Part shown: positions 17,570 to 27,917 of the stretch, one piece after another | How positions within the stretch are numbered: position 1 is the first letter of the stretch | Layout of the letters: every line of letters begins with the position of its first letter | Assembly: GCF_011684115.1 (NCBI RefSeq) | Contig: NZ_JAADJV010000002.1 | Location: 123,209-187,208, forward strand | From: Rahnella aceris | Lineage (GTDB): Bacteria > Pseudomonadota > Gammaproteobacteria > Enterobacterales > Enterobacteriaceae | Direction of reading: 5' to 3' | Length of the DNA stretch: 64,000 nucleotides | Position numbers and translations under genes: made by a program | The notes under the pieces: generated by a model | What the model was told of the DNA's origin: nothing | Seen by the model: only the letters and a program-made list of their open reading frames with translations | Databases searched by the model: none

Positions 17570-18730
17570 TCACAGATGGTTGTTATCTAATTGCAGGGCC
17601 ACGTACAGCAATAAACGATCGTCGAAGTTCCCCAGATCCAGGCCGGTTAATTCCGAGATACGGTTGAGGCGATATTCCAGCGTATTACGATGAATATACA
17701 GTGCCTTAGACGTAGCGGTCGGCTGAACATTATGGTGGAACCACGACGTCAGTGTGCGGCGCAGTAATCCGTTGCCATCCGTCGCTTTCAGACGCGCCAG
17801 CGGACGCACCAGTTCATCGGCCTGCCAGCCGCCACGCAGGCTGTCGAGCAGCACGGGTAAGATCAGATCCTGATAGAAGTAACACCGCTGTTCCGGCATC
17901 CGCTGTTTGCCCACACTCATGGTGGTACGTGCGGTGCGATAAGAACGGGCGATGCTGCCAGGGCCGGTAAAAAAGTTGCCAAGGGAAATGCGCACGCGCA
18001 GACGACCGGTTTCGGTCATGCGCGACAGCAGATGATCAATGCGCTGGCGGTGGCCCTCCGGATCCCAGCGATCGTAGCTGTTCAGGGCCGGTTTCAGCAC
18101 CACCATTTCGGTGAGGGAAACGATAGCGATCAGGTTGTCACGCTCCGGCGTGGTCAGTAAAGTTTGCAGTTGTTGCAGTTCTGCCATGGCAGAGTCGACG
18201 CCGAGCTGGCCGCTGTCGACTTCCACCACCGCCGCGACACGTGGCCGGTTGAGGTCGATGCCCAGACGCTGCGCCCACTCCATCAGCGCCGGAGACAGTT
18301 CATCCACACGAATCAGGTTAAGCACCAGTTCTTCCCGCAGACGGCTGTCCTGCGCCAGCATGTGCAGCAGACGCGCCTGTTCGAGCATCATTTCGGCGGT
18401 CATACACACCAGCTCGCCATACTGACGCAACTGGGACGGATTGCCCGTCAGGCCGATAACGCCCACGATCTGACCATCGATACGCAACGGCAGGTTGATG
18501 CCCGGACGTACACCGTGCAAATGCCGTGCAACGCCCTCGTCGATGTCGACAATGCGCTCCTGCGAAATCGCCAGCAGTGCGCCTTCGTGCAATTCACCAA
18601 GACGCTGATCATCGCCGCTGCCGATAATCCGTCCGCGACCATCCATGACATTCACATTACTATCAATAATTTGCATTGTGCGGGCAACAATTTGTTGCGC
18701 CAGCTTTGCATCGAGATGATATGCCGACAT
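17570..18730 (-). CDS. cdaR: Sugar diacid utilisation transcriptional activator
   Basis: A 386-residue activator of glucarate, galactarate and glycerate genes. It matches E. coli CdaR: N-terminal sugar-diacid recognition domain (about 1-135; AQQIVARTMQIIDSNVNVMD), a central GGDEF-like degenerate domain, and a C-terminal PucR-type helix-turn-helix (about 325-380; HNVQPTATSKALYIHRNTLEYRLNRI). The ATG at 18730 follows AGGGGT and gives MSAYHLDAKL, aligned with E. coli; a longer frame from 18823 is not supported. It lies directly upstream of gudP in the same orientation, a compact regulator-plus-operon arrangement. Two candidate operators precede it. Confidence 0.95.
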   Translation of the reverse strand: MSAYHLDAKLAQQIVARTMQIIDSNVNVMDGRGRIIGSGDDQRLGELHEGALLAISQERIVDIDEGVARHLHGVRPGINLPLRIDGQIVGVIGLTGNPSQLRQYGELVCMTAEMMLEQARLLHMLAQDSRLREELVLNLIRVDELSPALMEWAQRLGIDLNRPRVAAVVEVDSGQLGVDSAMAELQQLQTLLTTPERDNLIAIVSLTEMVVLKPALNSYDRWDPEGHRQRIDHLLSRMTETGRLRVRISLGNFFTGPGSIARSYRTARTTMSVGKQRMPEQRCYFYQDLILPVLLDSLRGGWQADELVRPLARLKATDGNGLLRRTLTSWFHHNVQPTATSKALYIHRNTLEYRLNRISELTGLDLGNFDDRLLLYVALQLDNNHL

Positions 18731-18798
18731 GGAACCCCTGCCTTGCTGTTTTATCGTTGTTAAAACAGCATACTCAGGCCGCGATGCCCATACATTAT

Positions 18799-18809
18799 GC
18801 AAATGCCCA
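18799..18809 (+). promoter_or_regulatory. Candidate CdaR operator 1 upstream of cdaR
   Basis: GCAAATGCCCA, about 70 bases before the cdaR start, same orientation as the gudP copy. Suggests autoregulation. Confidence 0.5.
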
Positions 18810-18856
18810 AAGAGCGAAAGCACCTATTGAAGTTGCGGGGAATATCACATTTTTAA

Positions 18857-18867
18857 GCAAATGCCCA
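18857..18867 (+). promoter_or_regulatory. Candidate CdaR operator 2 upstream of cdaR
   Basis: Third exact copy of GCAAATGCCCA, about 127 bases before the cdaR start and 58 bases from the previous copy. Confidence 0.5.
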
Positions 18868-18917
18868 ACCGGCCCGGCAAAATCCACATGATTGATGAGA
18901 GTCCCTGAAAGACAGGC

Positions 18918-18944
18918 AAAAAAAAGCACGCCGGAGCGTGCTTT
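18918..18944 (-). terminator. Rho-independent terminator of degP
   Basis: On the minus strand a 9-bp perfect stem (AAAGCACGC / GCGTGCTTT) is followed by an unbroken T run. It starts 24 bases after the degP stop. Confidence 0.92.
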
Positions 18945-18967
18945 GTGTGAGGTATAGCAGGCGGAAA

Positions 18968-20419
18968 TTACTGCGCCAGCAGGTAAATTGAGGTATCACC
19001 ACGCTGAATATCCAGCGCCAGAACGTTTGGTTTGGTGTCGAGAATTTTACGCAGCTCGCCCAGATTGGTCACTTTCTGCTGGTTCACACCCAAAATGACG
19101 TCGCCTTTTTTCAGGCCGATGCGCGCCGCCGTTGAACCCGGCTTCACTTCATCGACTTTCACGCCTTTCTGATCACCTGCCGCACCGTTACTCAGTTCAG
19201 CCCCTTCGATGCCGGTATAAATGTTGCCGGATTCGATTTTCGATGTCTGAGTGCTTTGCTCAATGGTCACGTCAACGTTCATCGGTTTGCCTTCACGCAG
19301 CAGGCCGAGCGTCACTTTGGTGCCGATTGGCAGGGTGCCGATATCAGCACGGAACGAGGCGAAGCTGCTGATCGGTTTACCGTTCATGCTCAGGATCACG
19401 TCACCGGCTTTAATGCCTGCTTTCTCTGCGGCAGATTTCGGCATGACCTGACTGATGAATGCACCGCGCTGTGCGTCAACTTTCATGGCTTTCGCCAGTT
19501 CGGAGTTCAGCTCGGTCCCCATAATGCCCAGTTCGCCGCGTTTCACCTGACCGAATTCGATCATTTGTTTGGACAGGTTTTTCACCATGTTACTTGGGAT
19601 CGCAAAACCGATACCGATGTTGCCGCCGTCCGGTGCCAGGATCGCCGTGTTAAGGCCAATCAGTTCACCATTCAGGTTCACCAGCGCACCACCGGAGTTA
19701 CCGCGGTTGATCGCGGCATCCGTCTGGATGAAGTTTTCGTAGTTCTCAATATTCAGGCCGGAACGACCCAGTGCAGAAACGATACCGGAAGTCACGGTTT
19801 CGCCCAGACCATACGGGTTACCGATAGCCACGGTGTAATCGCCCACACGCAGTTGTTCGGAATCCGCCATCTTAATGGCCGTCAGGTTTTTCGCATTCTG
19901 TAACTGAATCACCGCGATATCAGAACGCGGGTCCTTGCCGATGACTTTGGCGTCGAACTTACGGCCATCGTTTAGCTGTACGCTGATTTTGGTTGCGTTA
20001 TCAACGACGTGGTTGTTGGTGACCACATAACCTTTGTCGGCATCAATGATGACGCCGGAACCCAGCGCGCGGAAATCTTCTTTCTGTTCAGGCGCAGGCT
20101 GACCGTCAGGCCCCTGACCGCCGCCCTGACACACCGGAGAACCCTGGAACGGCGAACCGTCCTGGCACAGCGGCGAATTCTGACCAAAGAATTGCTGGAA
20201 CTGCTGACCCATGCGTGGTGTTTTTACCGGCGCACTGCCTTCAACGTTGACGCTCACCACCGATGGCATCACTTTTTCAAGCATAGGTGCCAGGCTAGGA
20301 AGCTGAGTGGTGCTGGTGCTGGAAGACGCAGTTTCAGCAGCCAGTGCAGAAGAAACCGGGGCCATTGCCATACCGATGCTTAACGCTAATGCGCTGAGGA
20401 ATAAACTCGATTTTTTCAT
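18968..20419 (-). CDS. degP: Periplasmic serine protease/chaperone DegP (HtrA)
   Basis: A 483-residue periplasmic protease-chaperone for misfolded envelope proteins. Signal peptide ending ALA (about residue 28); trypsin-like domain with catalytic triad H137 (TNNHVV), D167 (RSDIAV) and S242 (RGNSGGAL); LA loop with a Cys pair (C85, C97); two PDZ domains (about 300-380 and 400-480). The LA loop is Gly/Gln/Pro-rich here (GGGQGPDGQPAPEQ). Length and layout are normal. A sigma-E promoter lies upstream and a terminator downstream, so it is monocistronic and envelope-stress controlled. Confidence 0.97.
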   Translation of the reverse strand: MKKSSLFLSALALSIGMAMAPVSSALAAETASSSTSTTQLPSLAPMLEKVMPSVVSVNVEGSAPVKTPRMGQQFQQFFGQNSPLCQDGSPFQGSPVCQGGGQGPDGQPAPEQKEDFRALGSGVIIDADKGYVVTNNHVVDNATKISVQLNDGRKFDAKVIGKDPRSDIAVIQLQNAKNLTAIKMADSEQLRVGDYTVAIGNPYGLGETVTSGIVSALGRSGLNIENYENFIQTDAAINRGNSGGALVNLNGELIGLNTAILAPDGGNIGIGFAIPSNMVKNLSKQMIEFGQVKRGELGIMGTELNSELAKAMKVDAQRGAFISQVMPKSAAEKAGIKAGDVILSMNGKPISSFASFRADIGTLPIGTKVTLGLLREGKPMNVDVTIEQSTQTSKIESGNIYTGIEGAELSNGAAGDQKGVKVDEVKPGSTAARIGLKKGDVILGVNQQKVTNLGELRKILDTKPNVLALDIQRGDTSIYLLAQ

Positions 20420-20484
20420 TTTTCAGGATCTCTTAAAATTATTGTGGCAACCAAAATAGTCGCATTGCTTGGTAGTCGTGATAC

Positions 20485-20511
20485 TGAGATGGTATTAATA
20501 GCGTGAAGTTC
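20485..20511 (-). promoter_or_regulatory. Sigma-E promoter of degP
   Basis: On the minus strand GAACTT (20506-20511) is followed after 16 bases by TCTCA (20485-20489), matching the extracytoplasmic sigma-E consensus GGAACTT-N16-TCTGA. It ends about 65 bases before the degP ATG, as in E. coli degP. Confidence 0.82.
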
Positions 20512-20626
20512 ATCAGGGTCGAAATGACAATGGTAAAAAATTATTGTCAGCATTTACAAATGGCGTTTTTTCAAACAGTTCCGTAAAGAAAATTAAAGAG
20601 AGTTCAATTTGTCTTTTTAAAACAAA

Positions 20627-22141
20627 TTACTCAGCCGCCATGAGTCTTCTGTATTCATCGTATGCATAAAGGTCAGTCATTCCGCTGATATAATCCTGAA
20701 TCATTCGCGCACGGTAATAAAACTCCTGCGCGGCATGTTCCGCGACCGGTAATCCTTCCAGCGCCGCCACGGCATTGTTGTAAGCCAGACGATGTTTGGC
20801 TGAAATCTTATGCAGCAGACGGGTTTCAATCGGATATTTCCTGTGCGTATCCTCCTGAACTAGCTGGTTAAAATCGGTCAATGGCATATCCAGCAACGGG
20901 CTATAAATATCAAGTAATCCGCTGATCACCCGATAGCCTTGTAATTCCAGCTCCTCCACTTCGTGATGATTGAATACCTGTTTGAAGGCCACCGCTTTAT
21001 AAATCTCTAACAACCGGTTGGCCTGGCTGTCATCTTCCAGCAACGCATGATTAAAGGTGCCCTGATAAATATCTTCTATATTATCAATGAACCGGCGGGC
21101 AGCATGCGGCACCAGTTGTTTCACTGTCTGAACGCGCAGTTCCATAAAGAAGTAATCCACCGGATTACGGAACGTTTTCGCTTTATCCATTTTCTCGTAA
21201 GCAGTGCGAACCACTTTATCGAAGAAGTCATTTTTCTCTATCGCGCCCCACTCACGGCACAGATAATTATAAAGCTGTTCCACGCTGAAAATACTTTTCT
21301 CAACCGCATCTTCCAGATCGGCAATGCAGTAAGAAATATCATCGGCCGCTTCCATAATGTAGGTAAGCGGAAAGCGGTTAAATTCACCCAGCCCGAGTTC
21401 AGTGCGCAGTTTTTTGATGAACGGCTCTTCCGCCAGATAAAAACCCGGTTTTTTCATCAGGTAATCATGTGAAGGAAGTTTAGTCATTGAATACGCAGGG
21501 CGGGTATATTTCAGAATGCAGGCGGTCTGGCTGTAAGTCAGATTGAGTTTCAGCAAGGTGAAGACCAGCCGGATGGCCTGCGCATTGCCTTCAAAATTAG
21601 ACAGGTCGTAGCGGATTTTACTGCGCAACTGGTTCAGTTCAGCATCGTCTGGCGTCAGGCGCAAACACGTCACCAGACAGGCATCCGTTTCCTGTGGTGT
21701 TTCGCCGCAACCGGCGGTGTCCATCCGCTTAGCAAACCAGTTGTTAATGGCGGATTCACCAAAATGGCCAAATGGCGGATTACCGATGTCGTGCATCAGG
21801 CACGCCATTTCTACCACGCTTTCAAAGGGATCGGTCACCTCGTCCAGCCCGTAAGCCTCAAGCTTGTTCTGCCTGCGCAAACGGTGGAGGATCTCTTTGG
21901 CGATGTGACGACCAACCTGCTGAACTTCAAGGGAATGGGTCAGACGACTGCGGACGGCAGCATTTTTCTCCAGCGGAAAAACCTGAGTCTTTTGTTGCAG
22001 ACGGCGGATGGCAGCCGAGTTGATAATGCGCCCGCGATCGCTTTCGAACTGACGGACGACATCATAGTCATCGCGTGCCTCGATCGGGGCGCTGAAAGGA
22101 CGCTGAAAATTGAATTTCGTTTTAAAATCGATCCCGGACAT
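20627..22141 (-). CDS. dgt: Deoxyguanosinetriphosphate triphosphohydrolase
   Basis: A 504-residue HD-superfamily enzyme that cleaves dGTP to deoxyguanosine and tripolyphosphate. Matching E. coli Dgt (505 residues): [24 protein letters not shown] near the N-terminus, [11 protein letters not shown], the metal-binding [16 protein letters not shown], and the C-terminal [18 protein letters not shown]. The ATG at 22141 follows AGGTGGG and gives MSGIDFKTK, aligned with the family; an 11-residue upstream extension is not supported. Divergent from mtnN. Bacterial Dgt also limits dGTP available to some phages; no such link is visible here. Confidence 0.96.
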   Translation of the reverse strand: MSGIDFKTKFNFQRPFSAPIEARDDYDVVRQFESDRGRIINSAAIRRLQQKTQVFPLEKNAAVRSRLTHSLEVQQVGRHIAKEILHRLRRQNKLEAYGLDEVTDPFESVVEMACLMHDIGNPPFGHFGESAINNWFAKRMDTAGCGETPQETDACLVTCLRLTPDDAELNQLRSKIRYDLSNFEGNAQAIRLVFTLLKLNLTYSQTACILKYTRPAYSMTKLPSHDYLMKKPGFYLAEEPFIKKLRTELGLGEFNRFPLTYIMEAADDISYCIADLEDAVEKSIFSVEQLYNYLCREWGAIEKNDFFDKVVRTAYEKMDKAKTFRNPVDYFFMELRVQTVKQLVPHAARRFIDNIEDIYQGTFNHALLEDDSQANRLLEIYKAVAFKQVFNHHEVEELELQGYRVISGLLDIYSPLLDMPLTDFNQLVQEDTHRKYPIETRLLHKISAKHRLAYNNAVAALEGLPVAEHAAQEFYYRARMIQDYISGMTDLYAYDEYRRLMAAE

Positions 22142-22324
22142 GATTTCCCACCTTTTCAGCCACTCACACATCAAACCGACGCGCTTTTTGCAGTAGCAAC
22201 CTGCACCCCAAACGGATTATTTCTTACCTTTAGCCATGATAGACTATCGCACATTGTTTTCGTGATTAAACCGTCAATTCCGCACACGCTGCGGCTCATT
22301 CCAACCACATCTGCGAGTATTCAT

Positions 22325-23029
22325 ATGAAAGTAGGCATTATCGGTGCAATGGAGCAGGAAGTGACCCTGCTGCGCGACAAGATTATCAACCGTCAGACTA
22401 TCGAACGCGCAGGCTGCGAAATCTATACTGGCCAGTTAAACGGTGTGGACGTGGCGCTGCTTAAATCCGGCATTGGTAAAGTGTCTGCCGCCATGGGCAC
22501 CACATTGCTGCTGGAACATTGCCGTCCTGACGTGGTGATCAATACCGGTTCCGCAGGCGGGCTGGCGAAAACCCTGAAAGTCGGTGATATCGTCGTGTCT
22601 GATGAAGTGCGTTATCACGATGCTGACGTCACCGCGTTTGGCTATGAACCGGGCCAGATGGCCGGTTGCCCGCCTGCGTTCACTGCTGATCCGGCGCTGA
22701 TTGAACTGGCAGAAAACTGTATCCGTGAACTCAACCTGAACGCCGTACGCGGTCTGGTTTGCAGTGGCGATGCGTTCATCAATGGCGCAGCGCCTCTGGC
22801 ACGTATCCGCGCAACCTTCCCGAATGTTGCTGCTGTCGAAATGGAAGCCGCGGCTATCGGTCACGTTTGCCACCTGTTCGGTACCCCGTTCGTGGTCGTT
22901 CGCGCAATTTCTGATGTTGCTGATGGTGAATCCCACCTGAGCTTTGAAGAATTCCTGGTGGTTGCCGCACAGCAATCCACCCTGATGGTAGATGCGATGC
23001 TGACAGCGCTGGCGGCTGGCGAAGAATAA
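22325..23029 (+). CDS. mtnN: 5'-methylthioadenosine/S-adenosylhomocysteine nucleosidase
   Basis: A 234-residue cytoplasmic nucleosidase (Pfs) that hydrolyses methylthioadenosine, S-adenosylhomocysteine and 5'-deoxyadenosine, feeding methionine salvage and autoinducer-2 synthesis. Family signs: [13 protein letters not shown] with the catalytic Glu12, [21 protein letters not shown] and the catalytic Asp in RAISDVAD. The ATG at 22325 gives the standard N-terminus; the frame is open far upstream over dgt but without supporting homology. The stop TAA overlaps the btuF ATG (TAATG), so the two genes are translationally coupled as in E. coli. Confidence 0.97.
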   Translation: MKVGIIGAMEQEVTLLRDKIINRQTIERAGCEIYTGQLNGVDVALLKSGIGKVSAAMGTTLLLEHCRPDVVINTGSAGGLAKTLKVGDIVVSDEVRYHDADVTAFGYEPGQMAGCPPAFTADPALIELAENCIRELNLNAVRGLVCSGDAFINGAAPLARIRATFPNVAAVEMEAAAIGHVCHLFGTPFVVVRAISDVADGESHLSFEEFLVVAAQQSTLMVDAMLTALAAGEE

Positions 23030-23841
23030 TGATGCGCCGGTTCGGCCTCATACTGAGTTGCCTGCTGCTGCCTGTGGCAGCAACTGCGGCGCCGGCCCAA
23101 CGGGTGATCAGTCTGGCACCCAATCTGACAGAACTGGCATTTGCCGCCGGTCTGGGCGATCAGGTAATCGGAGTTAGTGCTTACTCCGATTACCCGCCAC
23201 AGGCCAGCAAGCTTGAGCAGGTGGCGAACTGGCAGGGAATCAACGTCGAACGTATTGTGACGCTGAAACCTGATGTAGTTCTCGCCTGGCGTGGCGGTAA
23301 CCCGCAACGTCCGCTGGATCAGCTGATTTCGCTGGGTATCCACGTTATCTATCTTGATCCGCAAAATGCGGAACAGGTGGCACAAGCGCTGGAACAACTT
23401 GCGGCGTACAGCCCTTCTCCGGAAAGCGCAAAACGCGCCGCTGCTGATTTTCGCCAGCAATGGCAGGCGCTGAAGCTGAAATATCATCGCCAAAAGCCGG
23501 TTTCTGCCTTTATTCAGTTCGGCACCCAGCCGCTGTTTACTGCCGCCGCGACCACAATGCAAAGTGAAGTGCTTAACGTCTGTGGTGCAAAAAATATTTT
23601 CGCCGACAGTCGTGTGCCCTGGCCTCAGGTCAGCCGGGAACAGGTTTTAAGCCGTCATCCTCAGGTTATTGTTATATCGGGCGGAACATCACAAAAACAG
23701 GTGATCGAGGATTACTGGCGTTCCATGCTCAGCGCGCAGGTTATCGCACTGGATCCTGACTGGTTCAGCCGCGCCGGGCCGCGTATTCTTCTTGCCGCAC
23801 AACAACTTTGCCCGCAGCTTGCAGCCTTGCCTCAGGGGTGA
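23029..23841 (+). CDS. btuF: Vitamin B12-binding periplasmic protein BtuF
   Basis: A 270-residue cluster III substrate-binding protein that delivers cobalamin to the BtuCD ABC importer. Signal peptide ending TAA (about residue 20), then [34 protein letters not shown] as in E. coli BtuF, a long connecting helix and a C-terminal lobe with [12 protein letters not shown]. Start overlaps the mtnN stop. In E. coli btuF is followed by yadS; here yadS is absent and a small SCPU-like gene follows after a 325-base gap. Confidence 0.94.
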   Translation: MMRRFGLILSCLLLPVAATAAPAQRVISLAPNLTELAFAAGLGDQVIGVSAYSDYPPQASKLEQVANWQGINVERIVTLKPDVVLAWRGGNPQRPLDQLISLGIHVIYLDPQNAEQVAQALEQLAAYSPSPESAKRAAADFRQQWQALKLKYHRQKPVSAFIQFGTQPLFTAAATTMQSEVLNVCGAKNIFADSRVPWPQVSREQVLSRHPQVIVISGGTSQKQVIEDYWRSMLSAQVIALDPDWFSRAGPRILLAAQQLCPQLAALPQG

Positions 23842-23859
23842 ATGCTTACTAACTATTTA

Positions 23860-23895
23860 GCCATGCCCCCGCGAAATACCGGCATGGCGCTTTTC
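23860..23895 (+). terminator. Probable terminator after btuF
   Basis: An 8-bp perfect stem (GCCATGCC / GGCATGGC) with a 13-base loop is followed by GCTTTT. It begins 19 bases after the btuF stop. The T tract is short, so strength is uncertain. The remaining 270 bases to the next gene contain no gene I can support and presumably hold its promoter. Confidence 0.55.
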
Positions 23896-24166
23896 CGAAT
23901 TGTTGCTTTATTAACCAAAATCAATAATTCTGCCCTGTCATCTGGTAACATGTCCGGCGTAAAATCCTACGTACGTTGCCGGCCCTCGATTTAACATTAT
24001 CTCTTTGTATTACAGACGAAATAATAAGAATAACGGCGCGATACACGATAAAAACGTGACTTATTTCCCGATCATAAGAAATCTGGATTAAAGGCCGTAA
24101 AATTTAGACCGATAACCTTTTCAGCCAGGCTGATTTTGTTGAACTACACCAGCAGGAATAACAATA

Positions 24167-24412
24167 ATGAAAGCTCTTTTACTCAGTGCGCTGCTCGCAC
24201 TGATCCCGCTGTCGGCTGTTGCGGGCATGGCGGGTGGTCAGATTGGCGTCAGCCTGACCATCCTGCCGGGTTGCAAGATTGATGCTGCGCGCACAGGCAC
24301 TTCCGTCATCTGCGCCAGCCACACGATGATGCAACCGCATATCAGCGAAATCATGCTTAATGCCGTGCCGGGAATTAGCATCGGTTCGAAGCTGGTGACT
24401 GTCGAATGGTAA
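24167..24412 (+). CDS. Miniature spore coat U-like secreted protein
   Basis: An 81-residue protein with a clear signal peptide (about residues 1-20, ending VAG) and a mature chain of about 61 residues. Its beginning, GGQIGVSLTILPGC, closely matches the donor-strand start of the Csu-type pilins in this window (TGQVGVQLTISTGC), a second Cys follows (SVICAS), and the end LVTVEW resembles the pilin C-terminal strand. The core of the SCPU fold is missing. Start ATG has AGGAATAA upstream; it ends before a bidirectional terminator. It is intact and single-gene, so it looks like a maintained small protein rather than debris. Function unknown; it might modulate or cap pilus assembly. Confidence 0.7.
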   Translation: MKALLLSALLALIPLSAVAGMAGGQIGVSLTILPGCKIDAARTGTSVICASHTMMQPHISEIMLNAVPGISIGSKLVTVEW

Positions 24413-24471
24413 CCCCCTTGTGAATGCTCACTTACCTGAGCACCCTGTTCACACCGACGGTTTCAACATAA

Positions 24472-24504
24472 AAAAAGCCCGTCTGCATAGCAAACGGGCT
24501 TTTT
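24472..24504. terminator. Bidirectional terminator between SCPU-like gene and erpA
   Basis: An 11-bp stem (AAAAAGCCCGT / ACGGGCTTTTT) with an 11-base loop, A run on the left arm and T run on the right; both convergent genes end within 60 bases. Confidence 0.9.
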
Positions 24505-24519
24505 CTTTAAGACGGATAT

Positions 24520-24879
24520 TTAGATACTAAAGGAAGAACCGCAACCGCATGTCGTTTTTGCATTCGGGTTGGTCACCACAAAACGTGAACCTTCCAGACC
24601 TTCGGTATAATCCACCGAACCGCCAACCAGATATTGCAGGCTCATCGGGTCAACCACCAGCGCCACACCGGCTTTTTCGATGGTCATGTCGCCGTCATTA
24701 ATTTTGTCGTCAAAGGTGAAACCGTACTGGAATCCGCTGCAACCGCCGCCGGTGATGTACACGCGCAGTTTCAGGTTCGGGTTTTCTTCGTCGGAAATCA
24801 GGTTTTTCACCTTACGCGCCGCGGCCTCAGTAAACTGTAACGGCAACGCGGTTGTTTCATTCAACAATGCTTCACTCAT
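24520..24879 (-). CDS. erpA: Iron-sulfur cluster insertion protein ErpA
   Basis: A 119-residue A-type carrier that passes Fe-S clusters to apo-enzymes, including IspG and the respiratory dehydrogenases. The three conserved cysteines are C47 (GGGCSGF), C111 and C113 ([11 protein letters not shown]). The family core [18 protein letters not shown] is complete; the N-terminus is about five residues longer than E. coli ErpA. Own promoter presumed in the 88 bases to clcA. Position between btuF and clcA follows the E. coli order apart from the loss of yadS. Confidence 0.96.
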   Translation of the reverse strand: MSEALLNETTALPLQFTEAAARKVKNLISDEENPNLKLRVYITGGGCSGFQYGFTFDDKINDGDMTIEKAGVALVVDPMSLQYLVGGSVDYTEGLEGSRFVVTNPNAKTTCGCGSSFSI

Positions 24880-24967
24880 AATTTCTCACTCCCAATCCGC
24901 ATTTGTTCAGGCCGCCGGATTGACTGTCTGAATAATATACTCATTATCTTATACCTGAGTTAATGCT

Positions 24968-26431
24968 TCAAGTATGGGCATTTTTGGCTGCGCTGTCCTG
25001 CTTATTGATGCCTTCAGCGGCGATATCACCCTGCGCTTTTTCCGCGTTCTCACGTTCCTGCCTCTGTAAGGTGCGGGTCAATATGGCGGAATACAAGGGT
25101 TTACCCCCCAGAAATTGCGCCAGCAGGGTCGCGCCCAGGCAGGTAATGATCATCGGTAAAATCAGCTGATAATTATCGGTCATCTCCAGTACCAGCACGA
25201 TACCCGTCAGCGGTGCACGCACGCTGGCGGCAAATAACGCCCCCATCCCGGCGATGGCAAAGGTGGCAGGCTGAATACCATATTGCGGAAACCACGCCAG
25301 CGCGGCGGTGCCGAATGCGGTGCCGAGCAAAGTGCCCAGCGCCAGCATCGGAGCGAAAATCCCGCCCGGTGCGCCGGAGGCAAAGCACAGCAGCGTAGTC
25401 ACCACCCGGACAACAAAGATCACCAGCAACATCATCAGGCTGTATTTTCCTGCCGCCGCCAGCGGGATCAACGCAAATCCGCCACCGGTGACTTCCTGAT
25501 GCACCAGCCCGAGCAGGCCGCAGAATCCGCCCAACATGCCGCCGATGATCAGGATTTTTCGCAGATTTCCGCCATGCACACGGGCAAACATATCCTGTGT
25601 GCGGAAAATCAGCGCATTGAAACTGACGCCGACCACACCAAAGACCATGCCCAGCACCAGATACAACCACAGCGTATTGAGCGGCGCACTCGCCAGCCTG
25701 CCGACTTCAATCACCGCGCCGTCGCCGTTAAAAATACGGAAAACGATACTCGACATGATCACGCCGATAAACACCGCTTTTATCGAGATCAGGCTGTAAC
25801 GGAACTGCAGGCGCATCTCTTCGAGAATGAACAGGATACCGGCGAGCGGTGCGTTAAATGCCGCAGAAAGCCCGGCCGCCGCGCCGGTAGCCAGCAACGA
25901 ATGCCGCGCCTCCGCGCTGCGCAGCCGGAAAATATCGACCATCATTTTCCCGACATTCGCGCCCATCTGCACGGTTGGCCCTTCCCTTCCCAGCACCATA
26001 CCCGCACCCAGCGTGCCCATGCCGCCAAAGAATTTCACCGGGATCACCCGCCACCAGCGCACCGGCCGTAATTCCTCCAGTGCGCCTTCGATTTCAGGGA
26101 TCCCCGAACCGCCCGCTTCAGGCGCATAACACCGGACCAGATAATAGCCGACCATCGCCAGCGCGGCAGAAAACACAAATGTCAGCGGCCACAGCAGGAT
26201 CCAGTAATCATTGAAGACGCCCAGCCCGGCAAGCCGGACCGCCATCACCCAGTTCACTGCTTTCTCAAAAGCCACGCCGAGTAAGCCGGCAACCGTACCG
26301 ACCACTGCGGCGACCAGCAAAATGGTGACCGGCGTTTTATCACGACGCAGTAAAAGGCGCAGGATTTCGCTGCGTTTGCGCGGGCCGCGCACGGGCGCAT
26401 CCGCTAAAATTTCAGTGTCTGATTCATTCAT
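24968..26431 (-). CDS. clcA: H+/Cl- exchange transporter ClcA
   Basis: A 487-residue inner-membrane CLC antiporter exchanging two chloride ions for one proton, supporting extreme acid resistance in E. coli. The three selectivity segments are visible: GSGIPEIEG (about 108-116), GREGPTVQ (about 148-155) with the external gating glutamate E150, and the later GGIFAPML segment. The internal proton glutamate is E205 in FILEEM. About 18 helices; soluble N- and C-terminal tails, the latter long and charged. Divergent from hemL. Confidence 0.96.
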   Translation of the reverse strand: MNESDTEILADAPVRGPRKRSEILRLLLRRDKTPVTILLVAAVVGTVAGLLGVAFEKAVNWVMAVRLAGLGVFNDYWILLWPLTFVFSAALAMVGYYLVRCYAPEAGGSGIPEIEGALEELRPVRWWRVIPVKFFGGMGTLGAGMVLGREGPTVQMGANVGKMMVDIFRLRSAEARHSLLATGAAAGLSAAFNAPLAGILFILEEMRLQFRYSLISIKAVFIGVIMSSIVFRIFNGDGAVIEVGRLASAPLNTLWLYLVLGMVFGVVGVSFNALIFRTQDMFARVHGGNLRKILIIGGMLGGFCGLLGLVHQEVTGGGFALIPLAAAGKYSLMMLLVIFVVRVVTTLLCFASGAPGGIFAPMLALGTLLGTAFGTAALAWFPQYGIQPATFAIAGMGALFAASVRAPLTGIVLVLEMTDNYQLILPMIITCLGATLLAQFLGGKPLYSAILTRTLQRQERENAEKAQGDIAAEGINKQDSAAKNAHT

Positions 26432-26617
26432 CTCAGAAAGGGAAATATAAAAAATGTTATGGAAGATGGATGGATTTAATCATACAAATTGCCGTCCTGA
26501 CAGGATCTGCAACAAAATGCCGCACGGTTAGCGGTTTGATAACGCCGCTCAGTTCACTAGAATGGGCGCATAAATCTTTCCGTGACATATTGAACCCAGC
26601 AATTCAGGAGCCGAATA

Positions 26618-27898
26618 ATGAGTAAGTCAGAAAGTCTGTTCACGCAGGCGCAAGCGCTAATCCCGGGCGGTGTTAACTCGCCGGTACGTGCCTTCTCCGG
26701 CGTTGGCGGCGTCCCCTTATTCATCGCGCGCGCTGACGGCGCTTTCCTGTTTGATGCCGATGGTAAAGCCTACATTGACTACGTGGGTTCATGGGGACCG
26801 ATGGTGCTTGGCCATAACAACGCCGAAATCCGCAATGCGGTGATTGAGGCGGCTGAGCGCGGCCTGAGCTTTGGTGCACCGACCGAGATGGAAGTGAAAA
26901 TGGCCGAGCTGGTGACCGGCCTGGTGCCTAGCATGGACATGGTGCGTATGGTGAACTCCGGCACCGAAGCGACGATGAGCGCGATCCGTCTGGCGCGTGG
27001 TTTCACCCATCGCGATAAAATCGTTAAATTCGAAGGCTGCTATCACGGCCACGCCGACTGCCTGCTGGTGAAAGCCGGTTCCGGCGCGCTGACCCTCGGC
27101 CAGCCGAACTCGCCGGGTGTCCCGGCTGATTTCGCCAAACATACGCTGACCTGTACCTATAACGATCTCGATTCCGTCCGTGCTGCATTCGAGCAATTCC
27201 CTGACGACATCGCCTGCATCATCGTGGAGCCGGTCGCAGGCAACATGAACTGCGTGCCGCCATTACCGGAATTCCTGCCGGGTCTGCGCGCAATTTGTGA
27301 TGAATTTGGCGCACTGTTGATCATCGACGAAGTGATGACCGGTTTCCGCGTCGCACTGGGCGGTGCTCAGGAGTATTACGATGTGATGCCTGACCTGACC
27401 TGTCTGGGTAAAATCATCGGCGGCGGCATGCCGGTGGGCGCATTTGGCGGACGCCGCGACGTGATGGAAGCGCTGGCACCGACCGGTCCGGTTTATCAGG
27501 CAGGCACGCTTTCCGGTAACCCGATTGCCATGGCGGCCGGTATTGCCTGCCTGACGCAGGTCGCGCAACCGGGCGTACATCAGACCCTGACCGAACGCAC
27601 CACCCAACTGGCCGAAGGCTTGCTGGACGCGGCGCAGAAAGAAAATATTCCGTTCGTGGTGAACCACGTCGGCGGCATGTTCGGGCTGTTCTTCACCGAT
27701 GCAGAAACCGTGACCTGCTATCAGGACGTGATGAAATGCGACGTTGAGCGTTTCAAAAAGTTCTTCCATCTGATGCTGGAAGAAGGCGTTTACCTGGCCC
27801 CTTCCGCCTTCGAAGCAGGCTTTATGTCTCTCGCGCATACGCCGGAAGATATTCAGCGCACGATTGATGCCGCACGACGTTGTTTCGCTAAGCTTTAA
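26618..27898 (+). CDS. hemL: Glutamate-1-semialdehyde 2,1-aminomutase
   Basis: A 426-residue PLP enzyme that converts glutamate-1-semialdehyde to 5-aminolevulinate, the precursor of haem, sirohaem and cobalamin. The PLP lysine is K265 in [17 protein letters not shown]; other signs are NSPVRAF near the N-terminus, [26 protein letters not shown] and the PLP-ring contact [10 protein letters not shown]. Length equals the family norm. Start ATG follows CAGGAG. The gene is convergent with fhuB, with a GC-rich hairpin repeat in the short gap. Confidence 0.97.
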   Translation: MSKSESLFTQAQALIPGGVNSPVRAFSGVGGVPLFIARADGAFLFDADGKAYIDYVGSWGPMVLGHNNAEIRNAVIEAAERGLSFGAPTEMEVKMAELVTGLVPSMDMVRMVNSGTEATMSAIRLARGFTHRDKIVKFEGCYHGHADCLLVKAGSGALTLGQPNSPGVPADFAKHTLTCTYNDLDSVRAAFEQFPDDIACIIVEPVAGNMNCVPPLPEFLPGLRAICDEFGALLIIDEVMTGFRVALGGAQEYYDVMPDLTCLGKIIGGGMPVGAFGGRRDVMEALAPTGPVYQAGTLSGNPIAMAAGIACLTQVAQPGVHQTLTERTTQLAEGLLDAAQKENIPFVVNHVGGMFGLFFTDAETVTCYQDVMKCDVERFKKFFHLMLEEGVYLAPSAFEAGFMSLAHTPEDIQRTIDAARRCFAKL

Positions 27899-27917
27899 GC
27901 GCCAGTCAAGTCCGCTC

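Noticed and set aside
21764..22324. N-terminal extension of the mtnN frame over dgt
   Set aside because: It is the antisense reading of dgt; MtnN homology begins precisely at ATG 22325.
24472..24504. Possible attenuator or riboswitch before erpA
   Set aside because: The hairpin lies at the 3' ends of two convergent genes and has the plain shape of a bidirectional terminator.
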